DNA from: an uncultured Aliiroseovarius sp.
Lineage (GTDB): Bacteria > Pseudomonadota > Alphaproteobacteria > Rhodobacterales > Rhodobacteraceae
Reading direction: 5' to 3'
DNA: 7,776 nt
Assembly: GCA_938023895.1 (NCBI GenBank)
Contig: CALJDH010000131.1
Coordinates: forward strand, 1-7,776
In this document: in pieces, positions 1-5,740 of the stretch
How positions within the stretch are numbered: the first letter of the stretch is position 1
Layout of the letters: each line of letters begins with the position of its first letter
The notes under the pieces: generated by a model
The model's database searches: none
What the model was told of the DNA's origin: nothing
Seen by the model: the letters and a program-made list of their open reading frames with translations, nothing else
Program-made: the position numbers and the translations under genes

Positions 1-11
1 GAGGGACGCAT
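1..11 (-). CDS. rph: Start of RNase PH (partial, runs off left edge)
   Basis: Reading leftwards on the minus strand from position 11, the sequence is ATG CGT CCC TC, which gives Met-Arg-Pro and then Ser whatever the next base. RNase PH proteins of alphaproteobacteria typically begin MRPS. An AGGA-type Shine-Dalgarno lies about 7 nt upstream on the same strand, inside AAAGGAAG, supporting a genuine start. RNase PH trims the 3' ends of tRNA precursors by phosphorolysis. From family knowledge, rph next to and divergent from hrcA is a common arrangement in Rhodobacterales. Fewer than four codons are visible, so the identity rests on the MRPS start, the ribosome-binding site and the context. No catalytic residue can be examined. 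Confidence 0.6.
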
Positions 12-81
12 GGCTTCTTCCTTTGTTTCCGCTTTGAAAGCGTGATAGCCATGGGTCCGGCAAAAAGGCAAGGCTAAGCTG
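12..81. promoter_or_regulatory. Divergent rph/hrcA intergenic region with 13-bp dyad
   Basis: These 70 bp separate the presumed rph start from hrcA and must hold the upstream signals for both. At 30-42 there is a perfect dyad, CGCTTT-G-AAAGCG, and a looser outer inverted repeat, ATGGCT (10-15) with AGCCAT (47-52), surrounds it. TTGAAA at 34-39, inside the dyad, resembles a -35 box, but I see no convincing -10 at standard spacing. The hrcA Shine-Dalgarno is AAGG at 70-73, 8 nt before the ATG. There is no CIRCE element (TTAGCACTC-N9-GAGTGCTAA), so HrcA autoregulation is not evident here. That the dyad is an operator is inference. Confidence 0.4.
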
Positions 82-1143
82 ATGGCAGACGCTTCTGATT
101 TGATGGAAGACATGAACGATCGCTCGCGCGAGGTCTTCCGCTGCATCGTTGAAAGCTATCTGGAAACGGGCGCGCCCGTTGGGTCGCGCAGCCTGACCCG
201 CAGCCTGACGGAAAGCGTCAGCGCGGCGACCATACGCAACGTGATGCAGGACCTTGAGTATATGGGGCTGTTGGACAGTCCGCATGTCTCGGCCGGGCGG
301 ATCCCGACGGAACTTGGCCTGCGGATGTTCGTGGATGGGCTTCTTGAAGTGTCGGATCTGACGACGGATGATCGCCAGAAAATCGACGCAACTGTTGGAA
401 ATGAAAGCAATATCAACTCGATGATGGACCGCGTGGGCGCGGCATTGTCGGGGATTACGGCGGGGGCCAGTCTGGTGCTGACGCCCAAGCACGAGGCACC
501 GATCAAACATATCGAATTCGTGTCGCTTGGCCCGGACCGCGCGCTTGCTGTGTTGGTCTTCGCTGATGGCCACGTGGAAAACCGCGTGTTCGAGCCGCCT
601 GTAGGGCAAACCCCAAGCTCGATGCGGGAAGCGGCCAACTTCCTGAACGCGCTGGCCGAGGGCCGCACAATTTCCGAACTCCAGCGTATTATCGCGACCG
701 AAGTTGCAAATCGCCGGCAAGAGCTCGACACGTTGGCGCAAGCCTTGATCGAAAGCGGCGCTGCGATTTGGGAAAACGAAGGCCAACCCTATGAGCGCTT
801 GATTGTGCGCGGACGCTCGAATCTGCTGATGGAAGAGGGGCCCGAGGTCGATTTAGAGCGTATTCGCACCCTGTTCGACGACCTTGAGCGCAAGCGGGAC
901 ATTGCCGAATTCCTTGATCTGGCCGATCAGGGCGAGGGCGTGCGCATTTTTATTGGGTCTGAGAACAAACTTTTCTCACTTTCGGGTTCCTCTTTGGTGG
1001 TTTCCCCTTATATGAACGCTGATCGAAAGATCATCGGTGCTGTGGGCGTGATTGGCCCGACGCGGCTGAACTATGGGCGGATTGTTCCAGTGGTGGACTA
1101 TACCGCGCAACTGATCGGCAAGATGATCTCGGATCGAGGATAA
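82..1143 (+). CDS. hrcA: Heat-inducible transcription repressor HrcA
   Basis: HrcA is a cytoplasmic DNA-binding repressor that, in the family, binds CIRCE operators (typically before groESL and sometimes dnaK) and needs GroEL to stay active. The protein has 353 residues, close to the usual 340-360. Residues about 13-85 form the winged helix-turn-helix region, ending in the family hallmark SAGRIPT at 70-76 followed by GLRMFVDGLL. The middle and C-terminal part is the GAF-like HrcA domain, with IGSEN at 291-295 and the conserved GVIGPTR at 322-328 followed by Tyr331. The ATG at 82 is preceded by AAGG at 70-73. Met8 and Met11 are alternative starts with poorer sites. grpE follows after 24 bp, so the two probably share a transcript. 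No frameshift or missing motif is visible. Confidence 0.96.
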   Translation: MADASDLMEDMNDRSREVFRCIVESYLETGAPVGSRSLTRSLTESVSAATIRNVMQDLEYMGLLDSPHVSAGRIPTELGLRMFVDGLLEVSDLTTDDRQKIDATVGNESNINSMMDRVGAALSGITAGASLVLTPKHEAPIKHIEFVSLGPDRALAVLVFADGHVENRVFEPPVGQTPSSMREAANFLNALAEGRTISELQRIIATEVANRRQELDTLAQALIESGAAIWENEGQPYERLIVRGRSNLLMEEGPEVDLERIRTLFDDLERKRDIAEFLDLADQGEGVRIFIGSENKLFSLSGSSLVVSPYMNADRKIIGAVGVIGPTRLNYGRIVPVVDYTAQLIGKMISDRG

Positions 1144-1167
1144 AGGCCGAGGATAGAGGCAAAGAAC

Positions 1168-1728
1168 ATGACGGACGCGAAAACCGAACGCGCAGAGGAA
1201 ATCGAACCGGGCATCGATGAACTGATGACCGAGGAAGTGTCCATGGAAGACGAAATCAGCCTGGAAGACGAGCTGATCGCAGCACGTGCCGAACGTGACG
1301 AGATGAAAGATCGTTTCATGCGTGCGCTGGCGGATGCTGAAAACGCCCGCAAGCGTGGTGAACGGGACCGTCGCGAGGCTGAAAACTATGGTGGGTCCAA
1401 ACTGGCCCGTGACATGCTGCCGGTCTACGACAACATGAAACGCGCGCTTGAGGCCGCTGGTGAAGCGGGCGAGGCCGATAAGGCTCTGCTAGAGGGTGTT
1501 CAGCTGACCATGCGCGCACTTTTGGGCATTTTCGACAAGCACGGCATTCACCTGCTGTCGCCCGAGGTCGGTGATGAATTTGATCCGGAGGTGCACGAAG
1601 CGATGTTCGAAGCCCCGGTGCCCGGCACCAAGGCGGGTGACATCATTCAGGTGATGGCCGAAGGCTTTATGCTGCACGACCGCCTGCTGCGCCCGGCGCA
1701 GGTTGGCGTGTCGTCGACACCCAAATAA
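1168..1728 (+). CDS. grpE: Nucleotide exchange factor GrpE
   Basis: GrpE is the cytoplasmic co-chaperone that releases ADP from DnaK, resetting its substrate-binding cycle; it acts as a dimer. The protein has 186 residues, normal for alphaproteobacteria. Residues about 1-35 are acidic and probably disordered. Residues about 33-100 form the long charged dimer helix with the ALADAENARKR segment at 53-63. The C-terminal beta domain that contacts DnaK carries FDPEVHEAMF at 138-147 and the terminal EGF-MLHDRLLRPAQVGVS block at 165-182. AGAGG at 1155-1159 lies 8 nt before the ATG. It sits directly downstream of hrcA, and a strong terminator follows within 30 bp, so the operon appears to be just hrcA-grpE. 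dnaK and dnaJ are not in the window. Confidence 0.96.
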   Translation: MTDAKTERAEEIEPGIDELMTEEVSMEDEISLEDELIAARAERDEMKDRFMRALADAENARKRGERDRREAENYGGSKLARDMLPVYDNMKRALEAAGEAGEADKALLEGVQLTMRALLGIFDKHGIHLLSPEVGDEFDPEVHEAMFEAPVPGTKAGDIIQVMAEGFMLHDRLLRPAQVGVSSTPK

Positions 1729-1757
1729 GGCTCTAATTCACGGCAAAATGCTTATTG

Positions 1758-1788
1758 CGCCCTCGGATTTCCGGGGGCGTTTACTTTT
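1758..1788 (+). terminator. Intrinsic terminator of hrcA-grpE, between convergent genes
   Basis: A 9-bp stem pairs 1758-1766 (CGCCCTCGG) with 1771-1779 (CCGGGGGCG), with one T-G wobble and a 4-base ATTT loop. It is followed by TTTACTTTT at 1780-1788, the form of a Rho-independent terminator for grpE. The T tract overlaps the mutS stop codon (1781-1783, minus strand). Read from the mutS side, the stem has one C-A mismatch and begins directly after the stop, but its downstream tail (CAATAAGCATTTT) is only moderately T-rich. It may therefore work weakly in both directions; the plus-strand role is the surer one. Confidence 0.85.
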
Positions 1789-4432
1789 CAGCCGCCAGCT
1801 CTTTCAGTTCGTACAGAAGGTTTAACGCTTCGATCGGCTTCAGGTCATCGGGGTGGATGTCCTTCAGAGCAAGTTCGAGATCGCTTGGGCCTGTAGGTGC
1901 GGCTTGCACCGGTTCTGCAATGGCGGAAAACAGCGGAAGATCATCAATGATGGCTTTCTGACCTGATCCTTCACGCTCGCCTTTTTCCAGCGCGTCCAGC
2001 ACAACATTTGCACGGGCAACAACACTGTCTGGAAGCCCCGCGAGCTTGGCAACCTGCACACCATAAGACCGATCGGCCGCGCCTTTGCGGACTTCGTGCA
2101 GGAAAATGACCTCGCCTTCCCACTCTTTCACCGCAATCGTCGCGTTCTCCACGCCGTCCAGCTTGTCGGACAACTGCGTCATCTCGTGATAATGCGTGGC
2201 GAAGAGCGCGCGGGATTTGTTGACGTCGTGCAGATGTTCCAGTGTCGCCCAAGCGATGGACAAACCGTCATAGGTCGCTGTTCCGCGCCCGATTTCGTCT
2301 AGAATGACCAGCGCGCGGTCGTCTGCTTGGTTCAAAATGGCGGCGGTTTCGACCATTTCCACCATAAAGGTCGACCGTCCCCGTGCCAGATCGTCCGAAG
2401 CACCTACGCGGCTGAACAGTTGCGAGACCAGCCCGATATGAGCCGACTTTGCGGGAACAAAGCTGCCGGCTTGTGCCAACAGGGCGATCAACGCGTTCTG
2501 GCGCAGGAAAGTCGACTTACCGGCCATGTTCGGGCCAGTCAAAAGCCAGACATCGGCAGTCTTTGCGCCATCCGCGAGTTCACAGTCATTGGCCACAAAC
2601 GCCTCGCCCGTCTTGCGTAGCGCGGCTTCGACCACGGGATGGCGACCGCCCTCCACGTGAAACACTCGGCTGTCGTCAACGGTGGGGGCGGACCAGTTAT
2701 CAGAGCGCGCCAGATCGGCAAATCCAGTGGCGACGTCGATCTCGGACAGGGCGCGGGCGGTGTCGGATACAGCGCCCACTTGATCCAAAATGGCGGTAGT
2801 TAGGCTGGAATAGAGACGCTTTTCGATCTCAAGCGCCCGGTTGCCCGCGTTTAGGATCTTGGTTTCCATATCGCTGAGCGCCACAGTGGTGAACCGCACT
2901 GCATTCGCCGTGGTTTGCCGGTGGATATAGGTCTCCGACAGTGGCGGGTTCAGCATCTTCTCGGCGTGGGTTGCCGTGGTTTCGATGAAATAGCCCAGCA
3001 CATTGTTGTGCTTCACTTTCAGCGAGTTGATCCCCGTGTGTTCCGCATATTGCGCCTGCATTGCAGCAATTACACCGCGGCCCTCATCCCGCAGCTGGCG
3101 CGCTTCGTCTAGGTCTTCGTCATAGCCGGGGGCAATAAAGCCGCCGTCGCGGGCGAGAAGCGGTGGTTCGGCAACCAGCGCCTGATCCAAAAGTTGGATC
3201 AGATCGTCGTGGCCGCGCAGACTGGATGAGGCTTCGGCCAGTTTGGCGGGCAAATCAGATTGCGAGAGGTTGTCGGCAAGGTCGTTCGCTGCGGCAAGAC
3301 CGTTGCGAATAGCACCCAGATCACGGGGACCACCGCGTTCCAGCCCGAGCCGCGACAGGGCGCGGTCGATGTCTGGGACATTCCGCAGAAACTCTCGCGT
3401 ATTCTCGCAAATTCGTCTCTGATCCACCAGAAAACGCACCGCATCCAGTCGGGTGTTAATTTCTGACAGCGTGCGCGAAGGGCTGGAAATCCGACGTTCC
3501 AGCAAGCGTCCACCACCAGCCGTCACGGTGCGGTCGATTACCGACAATAGCGATCCGTCGCGCCCGCCGGACAGGCTGTGGGTTAATTCCAAGTTGCGGC
3601 GCGTGGCGGCGTCGATTTGCATCGTGCCTTGTGCCAGTTCTTTTACGGGCGGACGCAACAGAGGCAATTTGCCTTTCTGGGTGATGTCCAAATACTCGAC
3701 GATCGCGCCCATGGCCCCAAGTTCAGCCCGCGAGAAGCTGCCGAATGCGTCAAGCGACCCGATCTTATAAAGATCCATAAGCCGTTTTTCTGCCCCGGTG
3801 CTGTCAAAAGCCGCGCGGCCCAATTCAGTGGGGGAGGCCCCAGATTCAGTCACTATATCGGCGGAATCTTGATAATCAGCCTCGGACAATACAACCTCGC
3901 GCGGGGCAAGGCGGGCCAGTTCCGGGCCAAGACGCACAGGCGGGCAGGGCATCACGCGGAAGGCGCCGGTCGAGATGTCGACCCAGGCCAGCGCGGCTTC
4001 GTCACGGACCACATTATAGGCGGCGAGGAAGTTGTGCCGTCGCGCGTCCAGCAGGCTTTCTTCGGTCAAGGTGCCGGGCGTGACCAGCCGGACCACATCG
4101 CGTTTCACCACGGATTTCGAGCCACGCTTTTTCGCCTCGGCCGGATTTTCCATCTGCTCGCAGACCGCGACGCGGAAGCCTTTGCGGATCAGCGTCAGCA
4201 AATAGCCTTCGGCCGCATGCACGGGCACGCCGCACATGGGGATGTCTTCGCCCAGATGCTTGCCGCGTTTGGTCAGGGCAATGTCCAAAGCCGCGGCGGC
4301 CGCGACGGCGTCGTCAAAGAACAGCTCGTAAAAATCGCCCATGCGATAGAACAAAAGGGCGTCTTGATAGCCCTCTTTGATCTCAAGAAACTGCGCCATC
4401 ATTGGCGTGATCTTGGCTGGTTTATCGCTCAC
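1781..4432 (-). CDS. mutS: DNA mismatch repair protein MutS
   Basis: MutS binds mismatches and small loops and, with ATP, recruits MutL to start strand-specific repair. The 883-residue length is slightly above the E. coli protein (853). The mismatch-reading Phe-X-Glu is at F34-Y35-E36 in GDFYELF. The ATPase domain has Walker A GPNMAGKS at 633-640, the SDDLARGRSTF segment at 679-689, Walker B with D712-E713 in LDEIGRGT, and the ATHYHE loop at 745-750 (His747). DLPLF at 831-835 resembles a beta-clamp-binding motif, and IHPDDL at 859-864 belongs to the C-terminal tetramerisation region. The start is GTG: an in-frame TAG lies at 4466-4468 and no other start codon lies between, though ATGs at codons 11 and 12 are alternatives. 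It lies downstream of galE on the same strand. Confidence 0.97.
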   Translation of the reverse strand: MSDKPAKITPMMAQFLEIKEGYQDALLFYRMGDFYELFFDDAVAAAAALDIALTKRGKHLGEDIPMCGVPVHAAEGYLLTLIRKGFRVAVCEQMENPAEAKKRGSKSVVKRDVVRLVTPGTLTEESLLDARRHNFLAAYNVVRDEAALAWVDISTGAFRVMPCPPVRLGPELARLAPREVVLSEADYQDSADIVTESGASPTELGRAAFDSTGAEKRLMDLYKIGSLDAFGSFSRAELGAMGAIVEYLDITQKGKLPLLRPPVKELAQGTMQIDAATRRNLELTHSLSGGRDGSLLSVIDRTVTAGGGRLLERRISSPSRTLSEINTRLDAVRFLVDQRRICENTREFLRNVPDIDRALSRLGLERGGPRDLGAIRNGLAAANDLADNLSQSDLPAKLAEASSSLRGHDDLIQLLDQALVAEPPLLARDGGFIAPGYDEDLDEARQLRDEGRGVIAAMQAQYAEHTGINSLKVKHNNVLGYFIETTATHAEKMLNPPLSETYIHRQTTANAVRFTTVALSDMETKILNAGNRALEIEKRLYSSLTTAILDQVGAVSDTARALSEIDVATGFADLARSDNWSAPTVDDSRVFHVEGGRHPVVEAALRKTGEAFVANDCELADGAKTADVWLLTGPNMAGKSTFLRQNALIALLAQAGSFVPAKSAHIGLVSQLFSRVGASDDLARGRSTFMVEMVETAAILNQADDRALVILDEIGRGTATYDGLSIAWATLEHLHDVNKSRALFATHYHEMTQLSDKLDGVENATIAVKEWEGEVIFLHEVRKGAADRSYGVQVAKLAGLPDSVVARANVVLDALEKGEREGSGQKAIIDDLPLFSAIAEPVQAAPTGPSDLELALKDIHPDDLKPIEALNLLYELKELAAEK

Positions 4433-4486
4433 CTGCTGCCCCCCGGCGTTTTGCTTTGCGACAGACTAGAATGTCGCGCGTCGGGG
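4433..4486 (-). promoter_or_regulatory. mutS leader: G-rich ribosome-binding site within a predicted hairpin
   Basis: The only Shine-Dalgarno-like sequence before the mutS GTG is a run of six Gs (4439-4444), 6 nt upstream. In the minus-strand RNA, an inner stem GCGACA (4477-4472) pairs with TGTCGC (4463-4458) around an 8-base loop. An outer stem pairs CCCCG (4486-4482) with CGGGG (4445-4441), and CG (4480-4479) with CG (4448-4447) beyond an A-C mismatch. This covers four of the six Gs. No T run follows, so it does not look like a terminator. The galE stop is at 4498-4500, so ribosomes finishing galE could disturb the outer stem. The base pairing is seen in the sequence; a regulatory effect on mutS translation is inference. 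Confidence 0.4.
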
Positions 4487-4497
4487 TGAAAGAGGGG

Positions 4498-5508
4498 TCA
4501 GGAATTTTTGCGGCGCGAGACCCAATTCCAGCTGCTTTCGCACATCTCGTCGAGGCCACGCTCGGCTTCAAATCCCAGCACGTCACGGGCTTTGGTCGGA
4601 TCACCATAAACGCTGGCCACATCCCCCGCACGGCGCGGCGCCATTTGATAGGGCAGCTCTTTCCCGGCAGCCTTTTCATAGGCGTGCAGCATATCCATCA
4701 CCGAATAGCCGGTACCTGTGCCCAAGTTTACCGTGTGTCCTTCGCCGGTTTTCAAAAGCGCATCCACCGATTGCACATGCCCACGCGCCAAGTCCATCAC
4801 GTGGATATAGTCGCGCACGCCAGTACCGTCGGGTGTGTCGTAGTCGTTGCCGAAGACCGAGAGCTTTTCCAGCTCGCCGGTGGCGACCTTGGCGATATAG
4901 GGCATCAGGTTGTTAGGGATATCGTTCGGATCTTCGCCAATCAGCCCGGTTTCGTGGGCGCCGGCAGGATTGAAATAGCGCAGAATGCCGAAAGCCCAGC
5001 GCTCATCGGCGGCGGCGACTTGCTCCAACGACTGTTCGCAGACCAGCTTGGTATAGCCGTAGGGATTGTTGAAGCTGCGCGGGGCGGCTTCCGGCACGGG
5101 TAGTTGGTCGGGCTGGCCATATACGGTCGCCGAGGACGAGAAAACCAGACGGAACACGCCCGCCTCTTTCATCACGTTCAGAAGCGTATAAAGGCCCGAA
5201 ATATTCGTGGTCAGGTAGTCCAGCGGCTTTTCGGTGCTTTCACCCACGGCCTTCAGTGCGGCGAAGTGGATGACGGCGTCAAATTCGTGCTCGGCAAACA
5301 CGCGGGTCAGCAGGTCTTGATCCAGAACGTCTCCGTCGACGTGAACGACATTTTCGCCGCTGATCACCTCGAGCCGATCCAGCACGCCCCGATCCGCATT
5401 CGAGAAGTTGTCAAGAATGACGACTTGATACCCGGCCTTGGTCAATTCAACGAAGGTATGCGAGCCAATGAACCCTGCGCCGCCGGTCAAAAGGACTTTT
5501 TGTGCCAC
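4498..5508 (-). CDS. galE: UDP-glucose 4-epimerase GalE
   Basis: GalE interconverts UDP-glucose and UDP-galactose using tightly bound NAD, serving galactose metabolism (Leloir pathway) and supply of galactose for lipopolysaccharide or exopolysaccharide. It is a cytoplasmic extended short-chain dehydrogenase/reductase of 336 residues (E. coli 338). The Rossmann motif GGAGFIG is at 9-15 and Asp33 in ILDNF probably binds the NAD ribose. The catalytic set is present: SSSATVYG with Ser126, and PYGYTK with Tyr150 and Lys154. RYFNPAGA and, near the C-terminus, RRAGDVASVY are typical of substrate-binding segments. The start is GTG: GGAGG lies 6 nt upstream and an in-frame TAG (5524-5526) excludes an earlier start. 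No gal-pathway or polysaccharide gene is visible beside it; mutS follows 65 bp downstream. A related epimerase specificity (such as UDP-GlcNAc) cannot be excluded. Confidence 0.93.
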   Translation of the reverse strand: MAQKVLLTGGAGFIGSHTFVELTKAGYQVVILDNFSNADRGVLDRLEVISGENVVHVDGDVLDQDLLTRVFAEHEFDAVIHFAALKAVGESTEKPLDYLTTNISGLYTLLNVMKEAGVFRLVFSSSATVYGQPDQLPVPEAAPRSFNNPYGYTKLVCEQSLEQVAAADERWAFGILRYFNPAGAHETGLIGEDPNDIPNNLMPYIAKVATGELEKLSVFGNDYDTPDGTGVRDYIHVMDLARGHVQSVDALLKTGEGHTVNLGTGTGYSVMDMLHAYEKAAGKELPYQMAPRRAGDVASVYGDPTKARDVLGFEAERGLDEMCESSWNWVSRRKNS

Positions 5509-5514
5509 GTGGAG

Positions 5515-5519
5515 CCTCC
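5515..5519 (-). promoter_or_regulatory. galE Shine-Dalgarno that fixes the GTG start
   Basis: On the minus strand the sequence is GGAGG, then CTCCAC, then GTG. This near-consensus ribosome-binding site at 6-nt spacing, with no ATG nearby and an in-frame stop just upstream, settles the galE start as GTG. Confidence 0.85.
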
Positions 5520-5534
5520 AAATCTAATGACTGA

Positions 5535-5563
5535 GATATAGGATGGATCGGGTCGAAAGGCAC
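5535..5563 (-). promoter_or_regulatory. galE: Possible galE promoter
   Basis: On the minus strand TATATC (5540-5535) matches the -10 consensus at four of six positions. GTGCCT (5563-5558), exactly 17 bp upstream, is a poor -35 with three of six matches. Transcription from it would begin near 5528 and give a leader of about 20 nt containing the galE GGAGG. Spacing and position are good but the -35 is weak, so this is only a candidate. Confidence 0.25.
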
Positions 5564-5608
5564 GTCGGAATGAAGTTTCGATCTGAAATTGCGATTGTTG
5601 CGGCGATC

Positions 5609-5637
5609 TTCGGAAATAATTTCCAAGAATTACCGAA
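5609..5637. promoter_or_regulatory. 13-bp dyad with outer inverted repeat, possible operator
   Basis: GGAAAT-A-ATTTCC at 5612-5624 is a perfect inverted repeat around a central A. An outer pair, TTCGG (5609-5613) and CCGAA (5633-5637), partly overlaps its left arm. It lies about 105 bp from the galE start and 117 bp from the maeB start, so it could serve either gene. The symmetry is seen directly; the binding protein is unknown and operator function is inference. In an AT-rich spacer a dyad of this size can arise by chance. Confidence 0.35.
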
Positions 5638-5727
5638 AAACCCCCAACAAAAGACAGATTAATAGCCGAATACCGGTTGAGGCCCGGATTTTCCCCCTGT
5701 AAGGGTTTGACTTCGAAAGAAGATGAC

Positions 5728-5732
5728 AAAGG
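5728..5732 (+). promoter_or_regulatory. maeB Shine-Dalgarno supporting the ATG at 5741
   Basis: AAAGG ends 8 nt before the ATG at 5741, a normal spacing. A second in-frame ATG at 5723 would add six residues (MTKART), but its purine-rich GAAAGAAG abuts the start codon with no spacer. The downstream ATG is preferred. Confidence 0.6.
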
Positions 5733-5740
5733 CCCGAACC

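Larger units (their letters stand above)
5509..5740. other. Divergent galE/maeB intergenic region
   Basis: These 232 bp between the galE and maeB starts are more AT-rich than the flanking genes and carry no convincing gene. They hold the galE ribosome-binding site and candidate promoter at the left end, a perfect 13-bp dyad at 5612-5624 near the middle, and the maeB ribosome-binding site at the right end. I find no clear promoter for maeB, no CIRCE element and no intrinsic terminator. Any riboswitch would have to be short; I recognise none. Confidence 0.6.

Noticed and set aside
33..54. Possible heat-shock sigma factor promoter for hrcA (TTTGAAA with GCCATGG)
   Set aside because: The spacer is about 8 bp, too short for the known consensus (about 11-16 bp), and the -10 part matches only partly.
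1687..1701. 15-bp perfect inverted repeat CTGCGCC-C-GGCGCAG near the grpE 3' end
   Set aside because: It encodes the conserved GrpE residues around LLRPAQ, so protein constraint plus GC-rich codons explains it. It has no T tract and a real terminator lies 60 bp downstream.
3617..4489. 290-codon plus-strand open frame opposite mutS
   Set aside because: It is antisense to the MutS N-terminal and connector region, which is fully intact on the other strand, and its product resembles no known protein.
4456..5103. 215-codon plus-strand open frame opposite galE
   Set aside because: It is antisense to the well-supported GalE frame, with no recognisable motif.
5589..5620. TTGCGA followed by AATAAT as a plus-strand promoter
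   Set aside because: The spacer is 20 bp, outside the normal range, and the AATAAT is part of the 13-bp dyad.
5677..5703. Possible maeB promoter TTGAGG / TGTAAG
   Set aside because: The spacing is only 15 bp and both boxes are poor matches, so it is no better than chance.
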